Source: Candidatus Manganitrophaceae bacterium (GTDB lineage: Bacteria > Nitrospirota > Nitrospiria > SBBL01 > Manganitrophaceae). From it: a stretch of DNA of 9,294 nucleotides. Shown here piece by piece: positions 1 to 6,441 of this stretch; within the stretch, counting starts at the first letter, position 1; each line of letters begins with the position of its first letter. The translations under genes and the position numbers were made by a program. The notes beneath the pieces were generated by a model that was given only the letters and a program-made list of their open reading frames with translations, did not search any database and had not been told where the DNA came from. The stretch is taken from contig SCUR01000498.1 in the NCBI GenBank assembly GCA_004297235.1, positions 1-9,294 on the forward strand. Direction: 5' to 3'.

Positions 1-169
1 CGCCTGTTCTCCCATAATTCTCCCTGACTGCCATAACGAGTTGGTAAGTGCGCTGCTCGAAAAAGAGCAGAAGGGTCTCGTCTGTGTTGAGCGGACGGTC
101 TTTCTCATTCTTTATTGGTTCGTGCACATGGTCAGTGAGCACACATTAATCCTTGAATTTGAAACGCAG

Positions 170-204
170 AGAATCTGTTCTGGAATAAAAATAGAAGGTA
201 TTCT
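170..204. promoter_or_regulatory. Two AGAA-N4-TTCT dyads, candidate tandem operator
   Basis: AGAATCTGTTCT (170-181) and AGAAGGTATTCT (193-204) are both AGAA-N4-TTCT inverted repeats, with centres 23 bp apart, close to two helical turns. The second extends by one more pair (T192/A205). Same-face spacing of two matching dyads is what a cooperative dimeric repressor or activator site looks like. The arms are only 4-5 bp in AT-rich DNA, so chance is a real alternative. Confidence 0.25.
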
Positions 205-312
205 ACTGTTCCGATTTATGATATGCAATTAAAAAGATCGATCTGCTGCAACAAGTTGTTCCCCTTCCGGTTTTAGAAAATCTTATAACATGCCTTCTGG
301 AATTGATCATTG

Positions 313-330
313 TGTCGCGGAACTGCGACA
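313..330. promoter_or_regulatory. Perfect TGTCGC-N6-GCGACA dyad, candidate enhancer-type activator site
   Basis: Arms TGTCGC (313-318) and GCGACA (325-330) are perfect inverted repeats around the spacer GGAACT. The size and symmetry match sites bound by dimers with a Fis-type helix-turn-helix, the DNA-binding module of both regulators in this window. It sits about 200 bp upstream of the sigma-54 promoter match at 518-533, a usual distance for an upstream activator sequence. That it binds either regulator is inference. Confidence 0.45.
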
Positions 331-343
331 GTAGGTGTCTCAC

Positions 344-371
344 TTTGGATACTATTTGGATCTTTGGATAC
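344..371 (+). repeat. Three TTTGGAT direct repeats
   Basis: TTTGGAT occurs at 344-350, 355-361 and 363-369. The outer two extend to the 9-mer TTTGGATAC (344-352 and 363-371), start to start 19 bp. The cluster lies just downstream of the TGTCGC dyad and some 150-175 bp upstream of the promoter match, so it could be part of a protein-binding region. No binding protein can be assigned. Confidence 0.35.
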
Positions 372-517
372 GGCTGAATGGTATTGATTATGACGCCATA
401 TCCTGATTAGAAATTCCCCGCCAAGTCTTTCGTAATGAAATAAAACATAAACAGATTCATATGCTTACTCTCATATACACGCCTTAACTGAGAATCCGGA
501 AGTTCTTTCGCCCTGAC

Positions 518-533
518 CGGTACGGTCATTGCT
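518..533 (+). promoter_or_regulatory. Sigma-54 (-24/-12) promoter for the FadL-GT-kinase-regulator unit
   Basis: The sequence CGGTACG-GTCA-TTGCT has GG (519-520) and GC (531-532) separated by exactly 10 bases, plus the flanking ACG, TT and final T expected of TGGCACG-N4-TTGCW; it departs from that consensus at the first T and one C. Transcription would start near 544, leaving a leader of about 30 nt that contains the ribosome binding site for the ATG at 574. The position, just before a gene and downstream of a dyad at enhancer distance, supports the match. No experimental start site is known to me. Confidence 0.6.
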
Positions 534-557
534 AATAGTCATAAGGAGGGATATTCC

Positions 558-566
558 AGGGGAGGG
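558..566 (+). promoter_or_regulatory. Ribosome binding site deciding the FadL-family start
   Basis: AGGGGAGGG ends 7 nt before ATG 574. An earlier in-frame TTG at 529 would overlap the -12 promoter element and lacks a Shine-Dalgarno sequence, so 574 is the better start. A second, even stronger purine block, AAGGAGGG (543-550), lies right at the predicted transcript start, but no ATG, GTG or TTG follows it at working distance. Confidence 0.65.
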
Positions 567-573
567 CATTCAG

Positions 574-1815
574 ATGATCAAGTTAAGAATGTTTCGGTGG
601 GTTTTGGTGATCGCGGCCGTACTTTCTTTTTCTGATCAGGCGATGGCTTCGGGGTTTGCCATCTACGATCATGGCGCAAAGGAACAGGCTCAGGGAAACG
701 CGGTGGTGGCTACGGTCGACACCCCCGCCGCTGTGTTCTATAATCCAAGTCGGCTGGAGGTACTCGACGGGAAGCATGCGGAGGTCGGCGCCTCGGCCGG
801 GCGATCGGTTCTCCGATTCGACAGCGACCTGAGTGGAGAGAACATTGAACTGTCATCGACACCTCTGGTCCCCTACGCCTTCTATTCCCAGAAGATCAGC
901 AACAAGATCAGTCTGGGGGCGGGTCTATATTCCTCCATGGGCAATCGGATCGACTATCCGAGGAGTTGGGAAGGTCGTTTCCTGGTGACTTCCTCGGAAT
1001 TTAAACAGATCAATTTCGCTGTTTCAGCCGGCGCAAGGATTTCCGATCAGACCTCAGTCGGTTTAAGCGTAGGGGTGGCGCACTCCACGATTGAGCTGGG
1101 GAATCAGATCGACCTGGCCCCTTTCACCTTCCCGGGAGAAGGGTCCGCTCGCCTGACGGCGGACGGATATGGGGCGTACGGTATTTTGGGTGTTCATCAT
1201 GTTTTCGGGCCCAGATTCGGCGTCGGGGCGGTCTATACCACGCCGATGAAAATCTCATATGACGGTCAGGCGACCTACTCCGTGCCCGCTCCGCTGAGCC
1301 CACTGTTCCCGAACGGGGATGTGGACACAAGCTTGAAGGTTCCACAGTCCGCCGTGGTCGGCGCAGCCTGGCGGTTTAATCCCGATTGGGTCGCAGAAGT
1401 GGACGTCCAGTGGGTCGATTGGAATGAATTGGAAGAACAGAAAATCGAATTCGAGCGGACGACCGTGGTGGTAAGGGATACGTCGATTCCGTATCGTCTG
1501 AAAAGTACATGGACCTATCGTATCGGCGCCCAGTACCGGATCAGCGAGACTTCCCAATTGCGGGCGGGGTACGTCTTTGACCCGAGCGCGTCCAGAGATG
1601 AAGGAATGAGCCCGATCCTGCCGGATGTGGACAACCACATCTTCACGGTCGGTTATGGATATAAAAAGGGGAGCTGGAATCTCGACGGCTTTTTAGCATA
1701 TAACTATGGTGCGCCGCGCAAGGTCGACAATTCCTTGCCGCGGATGCCGGAACACCGGGGGACATACGAATCACGGACTATCGGAGGCGGAGTTTCAGTC
1801 ACCTATTCATTCTAA
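574..1815 (+). CDS. FadL/OmpP1/TodX-family outer-membrane protein
   Basis: This 413-residue protein should be a beta-barrel channel that lets hydrophobic compounds such as fatty acids or hydrocarbons cross the outer membrane; the actual substrate cannot be read from sequence. A signal peptide of about 25 residues has a basic start, the hydrophobic core WVLVIAAVL and a cleavage site after AMA. The mature N-terminus SGFAIYDHGAK followed by QGNAVVA and AVFYNPSRL is the family signature (usual form SGF...G, then NPA-L), with NPS instead of NPA. The rest alternates polar and aromatic residues as in barrel strands, and the protein ends in a terminal Phe (VTYSF), as expected for BAM-dependent assembly. 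Length is typical for FadL proteins. It is the first gene after a sigma-54 promoter match and is followed 48 nt later by a glycosyltransferase. A family-level call is secure. Confidence 0.9.
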   Translation: MIKLRMFRWVLVIAAVLSFSDQAMASGFAIYDHGAKEQAQGNAVVATVDTPAAVFYNPSRLEVLDGKHAEVGASAGRSVLRFDSDLSGENIELSSTPLVPYAFYSQKISNKISLGAGLYSSMGNRIDYPRSWEGRFLVTSSEFKQINFAVSAGARISDQTSVGLSVGVAHSTIELGNQIDLAPFTFPGEGSARLTADGYGAYGILGVHHVFGPRFGVGAVYTTPMKISYDGQATYSVPAPLSPLFPNGDVDTSLKVPQSAVVGAAWRFNPDWVAEVDVQWVDWNELEEQKIEFERTTVVVRDTSIPYRLKSTWTYRIGAQYRISETSQLRAGYVFDPSASRDEGMSPILPDVDNHIFTVGYGYKKGSWNLDGFLAYNYGAPRKVDNSLPRMPEHRGTYESRTIGGGVSVTYSF

Positions 1816-1863
1816 TGTCTCCTTTGCAATTATCATCATGCGATAGAGGGAACGGGGCGTTTC

Positions 1864-3039
1864 ATGGTGTGGACAATCCTGGCCACCATTGTCGTCGGCA
1901 TCTGGTCTTATGCGCTGATCCTCCTTTGGCGCATCCGGTCCGCGATTCCCTATCTGCGGAATCAGCCGGATGCGCTTCCGTGCCCGGCTGATTTAGAGGG
2001 GTCGGGCCCGTGGCCGCGGGTTACCGTCGTGGCTGCAGCACGGAATGAAGAAGGGTCGATCGAAGGGGCTGTCCGATCTTGGTTCGAGAGCGATTATCCG
2101 AATCTAAATGTCGTCGTGGTCAACGATCGGTCCACCGACAAAACGGCCAATATTTTGGCGGACCTTGGAAGCCGTTATCCCTCTCTGAAGGTCCACCATG
2201 TCACGGAGTTGCCGGAGGGGTGGCTCGGAAAGACGCATGCCCTGCACCTTGGCGCCTTCGAAACGAAATCGGAGTGGATCCTTTTCACCGATGCTGATGT
2301 GACGTTTCATCCGAAGGCCATTCGGAAGGCGATCGTCTTTTCACAAACCCACGGTCTGGATCACATCACCTGTACGCCGGAATCTAAAGGGGGCACCTGG
2401 GCTTCGAGAGGGTTGCTGAGCGTCTTTGCAGCAAGTGTCCTCCTTTATTTCCGTCCGCACAAGATTCTCTCCCCGAAAAGCAACGCAACGGCCGGCATCG
2501 GAGCCTTTAATCTCGTGAAGACATCGGTCTATCGGCAGATCGGAGGACATCAGGGGATCGCCCTCTGTACGGGTGATGACCTGAAGCTCGGGAAGCTGGT
2601 TAAGCTGAACCACTTCAGGCAGATGTTGCTCTTCGGGAACGGCATGATCGCCGTCCCCTGGTACCGGACTGTCCCGGAGGCGGCCCGGGCACTGGAGAAG
2701 AATCTTTTCACGGCTTTTAATTACAGCCTCACCACCGCATTTCTTGCGTCGGGTGGCGCCTTTATTGCGTTTTTTGTGCCGTATCTCGGAATATTTTTCG
2801 CGTCAGGACTCCAAGTGATTTCTTTTGCCGCGGCCATTGCGGCGCAGCTCGCTATCTTCGGATACATGGGACGGCTCACAGGCGTTCCGATGACGGCGGC
2901 TCTGTCCGTTCCGGTCAACGCAGCGTCGATCTTCTATTGCGTAATACGTTCTATTTACATGGCCAAAAAACGGGGTGGAATCATGTGGCGCGATTGCCTC
3001 TATCCGCTGGCTGAATTACGCAAAAAGGGGAAAATCTGA
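1864..3039 (+). CDS. Membrane-anchored family 2 glycosyltransferase (HpnB/CrtQ-like)
   Basis: This 391-residue inner-membrane enzyme should transfer a sugar from a nucleotide-sugar donor to a lipid or envelope acceptor. An N-terminal membrane helix (about 3-22) precedes a GT-A domain. PRVTVVAAARNEEGSI (51-66) and VVVNDRSTD (84-92, Asp88) bind the nucleotide, WLGKTHAL (120-127) is typical of lipid-linked GT2 enzymes, TDADV (142-146) is the metal-binding DxD, and TGDD (236-239) supplies the likely catalytic acid. Two or three helices follow (about 295-365), then GGIMWRDCLYPLAELR near the C-terminus, a tail with a Trp-Arg motif that related transferases share. The overall plan resembles hopanoid-associated HpnB and carotenoid CrtQ enzymes, but there are no hopanoid or carotenoid genes beside it, so the acceptor is unknown. 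The Shine-Dalgarno sequence (AGAGGG, 1845-1850) is weak and distant. It lies 48 nt after the barrel gene and 48 nt before the kinase. Confidence 0.85.
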   Translation: MVWTILATIVVGIWSYALILLWRIRSAIPYLRNQPDALPCPADLEGSGPWPRVTVVAAARNEEGSIEGAVRSWFESDYPNLNVVVVNDRSTDKTANILADLGSRYPSLKVHHVTELPEGWLGKTHALHLGAFETKSEWILFTDADVTFHPKAIRKAIVFSQTHGLDHITCTPESKGGTWASRGLLSVFAASVLLYFRPHKILSPKSNATAGIGAFNLVKTSVYRQIGGHQGIALCTGDDLKLGKLVKLNHFRQMLLFGNGMIAVPWYRTVPEAARALEKNLFTAFNYSLTTAFLASGGAFIAFFVPYLGIFFASGLQVISFAAAIAAQLAIFGYMGRLTGVPMTAALSVPVNAASIFYCVIRSIYMAKKRGGIMWRDCLYPLAELRKKGKI

Positions 3040-3087
3040 GCGATTTGCTTCGAAAGAGATCAGTCATTAAAAATCAAGGTGTCTTTC

Positions 3088-6000
3088 ATGGTAGGGCTGA
3101 AGTACGGATTTATCGCATTCGCGGCCGTGGTCTCCTTCTCCACGGCGGTTCTTATTTTCAAGAACCGCCGTCCAAACGGTCCGCAGGCCGCCCTTTCCCT
3201 CGGCAGTTTTCTCACATCCGGCTATCTGGTTGTCTTGCTGCTGATCGAGCGGGATCTGGATTCAGGGGCGCCGCCCGTTCCCTGGCTGAATCTTTTTCAG
3301 GGATTGATCGGTTTGATCGTCTCCCTCTCCGTGATCGTGGCCGCCGTCCTTCCGCAAGCTTACGCGAAATTCCGGAGGATGATCCTTCCTTTTTCAACGC
3401 TGGGTTTTGTGATCTCCGGAATTTCTCTGTCCGCGCCGTTGTACTCCGATGTGCTTGTCGTTCGAAGCTATTCGGAGCTCTTTTTCAAGTCGGCGTTCTC
3501 TCTGCTTTTTGATCTCTACGTTCTTGCAGGTCAACTTTTCGTCCTGTTGATCATCGCTTTCCAATACCGGATCTGTCGCTCCGAGGAAATTCCTTCTCTC
3601 GACAGACGAATCGTCAGGACCCTCGCCCGGTGGGTTGGGGTCCGGGGGGCCCTCTTCTGGATCAGCATTTGGCTGCTGATTCAGATTCACGAGGAAGGGG
3701 CTTCGGAGAAATGGTTTGTCTTTCTGAATGCCGGCGGCAGCCTGCTCACGATGGGGATCTTTATCCATCTCGTGATCCGCCATCAGGCGTTCGATATCGA
3801 GACCGTTATCCACAAAACGGCGAGCTGGTTGATTGTCTCTTCAGTTCCCCTTATCGCGCTGATCTGGGGGGCGACCTGGTTGAGGTCCCTGTTGGCCGAA
3901 TATCCGACCTGGGCATGGGGGGCGTGGATCGGAGGAATCAGCTTCGGCGCGGCTCTGTATCTGTACGCAGCGCAGCCTGTTGTCGATCAACTCTTCGATC
4001 GGCGCAAGTACGACCTCCAAAAAACACTCGATCAGGTCGTCGGCGAATTGGCAGTCCTTCAGGCGCTCTCGCCGATGGCGCAGAAAGTCCTGGAGAAGGT
4101 GGGGAAAGTGCTCTCCGTGCAGTCGGCGGCGGCGATGCTCTTCGATTCCCGGAGCGAATCCCCACGCCTTGTGGCCGAAGGATATGGACCGATGGAGGAG
4201 ATCGGGGCGATCCCGCTATTCGTACGGGAGCGGCTCCAAGGCGGATCGATCATTCAGATCGCGCCCTCCCGGTTCGCGCGTCCAGCGGAGAAAGAGGATC
4301 CAGTGGGGGCATGGCTGAAAAAGCATCGGTTTGCGCTCTGTCTTCCTCTGATCCAGAAGGGGGAACTTCTCGGCGCCATCGCCCTAGGGAGAAAGCGCAA
4401 CATGAAAAGATTTTCTCAGAGGGAGACCGACTTTCTGTCGCGGATCGGCGCGGCGTCGACGATCGCCTTCTCAAATTCCCTGCTTCTGGAGCAAGTCCGG
4501 AAGCTTGACCGCCAGAAGACCGAATTCCTCTCCGATGTCGCCCATGAACTGCGTGGGCCCCTCCTCGGAATGGCCGGCATCGCCGAGGGAATCCTGGCAA
4601 ATCACGGGGCCGCGGCGCTGGAAAGTCAGCGGCGCCTGATCGAAGACATCAGACTGACGGCTGTGGATATGAAAGATCTTGTCGATCATTTGCTGGATCT
4701 GAGCAAGATCGAAATGGGGGTGATGACGTATGATTTCCGAGAGGTCGATGTAGGGAGCGTCGTCCGTCTCGCCGTGGACCTGGCCGCGGGCGCGATCGCA
4801 TCGAAGGGACTGGAGTTGGCGGTTCAGATGGACGAGCCTCTTCCGATGGTGAAAGGGGACAAGTCCCGGATTCGTCAATGCGTGACGAATCTCCTCTCGA
4901 ATGCGATCAAATACACGGACCACGGCATGATCCGGGTCTCTTGTACGAGGGCCGACGAAGGGGTCCGGGTCTTTGTCGAGGATACCGGTCAGGGGATGAA
5001 TCAGGAGGAGACCCGGGGCCTCTTCACAAGGTACCGGAGAGGGAGTCAGGTGAGCGGTATTGAAGGGAGCGGCCTCGGACTCGCGTTGACGAAAGAGATT
5101 GTCGAGGCCCATCGGGGTCGGATCGATGTGGAAAGCCAGGTCGGTCAAGGGACCCGGATCTCTATTTTCCTTCCGAAGGATCAGACCGAAGCGCTTCAAC
5201 CCGATTCGGCGCTGCCCTCCGGAGGGACGGTCGATCCGAGCGATAAACCGACGAGAATAACGAATGGGATAAATGGGTCTCTCCCCAGGGCGGTGATGGG
5301 CAATGGTGAAACGCTCCTGGTCGTGGACGATTCTGAGATTGATCGGGATGTCCTGCAATCGTTCTTCGAAGCCAATGGATACCGCGTTATAACCGCCTCA
5401 AACGGAAGGGAGGCGCTCCAGCGGGTTCGTGAGGAGGGCCCGAATCTGATCATCACCGATATGGTCATGCCGAATCTCAGCGGACCGCAGCTCTGCCGGA
5501 TGCTGAAGGAAAATCTCGATTCGGCATCGATCCCAATCATCATGGTGACGGCGCGCGATAACCTGGGAGAGATGGCGTTCGGGTTCCAGTTGGGCGCGGA
5601 CGATTATGCCTCGAAGCCCTGCAACCTCAAGGAGCTGTCGTTGCGCGTCGCGATGCTGCTCCGGATCAACCGCATCCGAAATGACCTCGAGCTGGCGAGG
5701 TCCCGCCTGATTGAAATGGAATTGATCGCCAGCTCATCCGGAACCCTGGTCCACGCGATCAAGAATCCGCTGGGTCTGATTCAGAACTATATCAAGATCG
5801 TCGGAGCCGAAATGGCTCGGGCCGATCACGAGAAGGCGCAAGAGGGGCTTTCCCAAATTAATGAAGCGGCGCAGGCCATTGCCGGAATCCTACACGGCCT
5901 CCGGAGGGCCCACATCGATCCGCCGAAAATGATCAGGGTCGACCTGGCCGGGGTGGTCGAAGCCTGTATTACAGAGCGCACTGAAGAAAAAGATGCCGCA

Positions 6001-6441
6001 AACTATCGGATCGTCAGGCGATACGGCGAAAGTCTTCCCTGTGTGGAAGGGGACCCGCTCCAACTCAGGATGGCGATCGCGAACCTCATTGCAAACGCAT
6101 TCGATGCGATGCCGAACGAAGGAACACTGGAAGTGATCCTTCGTTCGGCGGGGCCGGGAAGCGTGGAGATTGACATTCGCGACTCCGGGGCCGGGATCTC
6201 CGACAGTGTCCGGAGCAGTCTCTTTAGACCTTTCATCACGACGAAAGTCCACGGGACCGGCCTTGGCCTCTGGACGGCAAAAAGGGTGATCGAAAACAAT
6301 CATGGCGGCGAATTGTCGCTGGAGTCCGCGCCGGGAAGAGGGACGACCGCGATCGTGAGGCTCCCGCTGGTCGGCCGGATGCAAACCAGTCATCAAAAAG
6401 AGGTCATCGAACGTGGAGAAGGGCCGAATCCTGATCGTTGA
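3088..6441 (+). CDS. Membrane hybrid histidine kinase: ~9 TM, GAF, kinase core 1, receiver, kinase core 2
   Basis: A 1117-residue sensor that should autophosphorylate and pass phosphate to a regulator. ATG 3088 is preferred (AAGGTG, 6 nt upstream); an in-frame GTG at 3079 adds three residues, and positions here count from it. About nine membrane helices (10-298) lead through DRRKYDLQKTL to a GAF domain (320-470). Core 1: H-box HELRGP (His489), N-box Asn608, DTGQG (Asp635), GSGLGL. A flexible linker leads to a complete receiver: Asp750/751, phospho-Asp794, Thr824, Lys846. Core 2: H-box HAIKNP (His892), Asn1006, DSGAG (Asp1035), GTGLGL. Both ATP sites look intact. The H-boxes differ: core 1 keeps the Glu after His but has Gly at His+4; core 2 has Ala after His but keeps Asn at His+4. 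The TM-GAF-kinase half recalls PrsK-type kinases; receiver plus core 2 looks like a fused second protein. It overlaps the next gene by 29 nt, so that regulator is the likely partner. Confidence 0.9.
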   Translation: MVGLKYGFIAFAAVVSFSTAVLIFKNRRPNGPQAALSLGSFLTSGYLVVLLLIERDLDSGAPPVPWLNLFQGLIGLIVSLSVIVAAVLPQAYAKFRRMILPFSTLGFVISGISLSAPLYSDVLVVRSYSELFFKSAFSLLFDLYVLAGQLFVLLIIAFQYRICRSEEIPSLDRRIVRTLARWVGVRGALFWISIWLLIQIHEEGASEKWFVFLNAGGSLLTMGIFIHLVIRHQAFDIETVIHKTASWLIVSSVPLIALIWGATWLRSLLAEYPTWAWGAWIGGISFGAALYLYAAQPVVDQLFDRRKYDLQKTLDQVVGELAVLQALSPMAQKVLEKVGKVLSVQSAAAMLFDSRSESPRLVAEGYGPMEEIGAIPLFVRERLQGGSIIQIAPSRFARPAEKEDPVGAWLKKHRFALCLPLIQKGELLGAIALGRKRNMKRFSQRETDFLSRIGAASTIAFSNSLLLEQVRKLDRQKTEFLSDVAHELRGPLLGMAGIAEGILANHGAAALESQRRLIEDIRLTAVDMKDLVDHLLDLSKIEMGVMTYDFREVDVGSVVRLAVDLAAGAIASKGLELAVQMDEPLPMVKGDKSRIRQCVTNLLSNAIKYTDHGMIRVSCTRADEGVRVFVEDTGQGMNQEETRGLFTRYRRGSQVSGIEGSGLGLALTKEIVEAHRGRIDVESQVGQGTRISIFLPKDQTEALQPDSALPSGGTVDPSDKPTRITNGINGSLPRAVMGNGETLLVVDDSEIDRDVLQSFFEANGYRVITASNGREALQRVREEGPNLIITDMVMPNLSGPQLCRMLKENLDSASIPIIMVTARDNLGEMAFGFQLGADDYASKPCNLKELSLRVAMLLRINRIRNDLELARSRLIEMELIASSSGTLVHAIKNPLGLIQNYIKIVGAEMARADHEKAQEGLSQINEAAQAIAGILHGLRRAHIDPPKMIRVDLAGVVEACITERTEEKDAANYRIVRRYGESLPCVEGDPLQLRMAIANLIANAFDAMPNEGTLEVILRSAGPGSVEIDIRDSGAGISDSVRSSLFRPFITTKVHGTGLGLWTAKRVIENNHGGELSLESAPGRGTTAIVRLPLVGRMQTSHQKEVIERGEGPNPDR

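Larger units (their letters stand above)
1..517. other. Upstream region without a convincing gene; AT-rich, probably regulatory
   Basis: I see no protein I recognise in this stretch. One plus-strand frame is open from the window edge to a stop at 230-232, but its product resembles no family I know, has no good ribosome binding site and overlaps operator-like dyads. On the minus strand a frame is open from 108 to the window edge; an ATG at 15-13 there follows AGGGAG (25-20) at a tight 4-nt spacing, so a divergent gene could begin here, though only five codons are visible. A hairpin CTGCTC/GAGCAG (53-58 with 65-70, 6-nt loop) has no T-tract. Composition is AT-richer than the genes downstream. 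The marked elements are listed separately; a further short dyad, AACAA-G-TTGTT, lies at 250-260. Confidence 0.5.

Noticed and set aside
53..70. Hairpin CTGCTC-GAAAAA-GAGCAG
   Set aside because: Six-bp stem without a following T-run on the plus strand, and no gene known to end just before it; not called as a terminator.
1..108. Possible divergent minus-strand gene start (ATG at 15-13 after AGGGAG, or ATG at 108-106)
   Set aside because: Only five codons are visible from the better start, the spacing is tight, and the product of the longer frame is not recognisable. Sequence to the left of the window would settle it.
2..232. Open plus-strand frame ending at 232 (63 residues from a TTG at 41, longer if read from the edge)
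   Set aside because: No recognisable family, no ribosome binding site at the TTG, and it covers the AGAA-N4-TTCT dyads. It could be the tail of an upstream gene, but nothing in the residues supports that.
376..388. Possible IHF site (TTGATT context) between the dyad and the sigma-54 promoter
   Set aside because: The match to the IHF consensus has at least two mismatches in the conserved positions, so I do not call it.
4471..5358. Long minus-strand open frame (295 residues) inside the hybrid kinase gene
   Set aside because: It lies opposite the conserved kinase core, contains no family motif, and is explained by the codon bias of the real gene.
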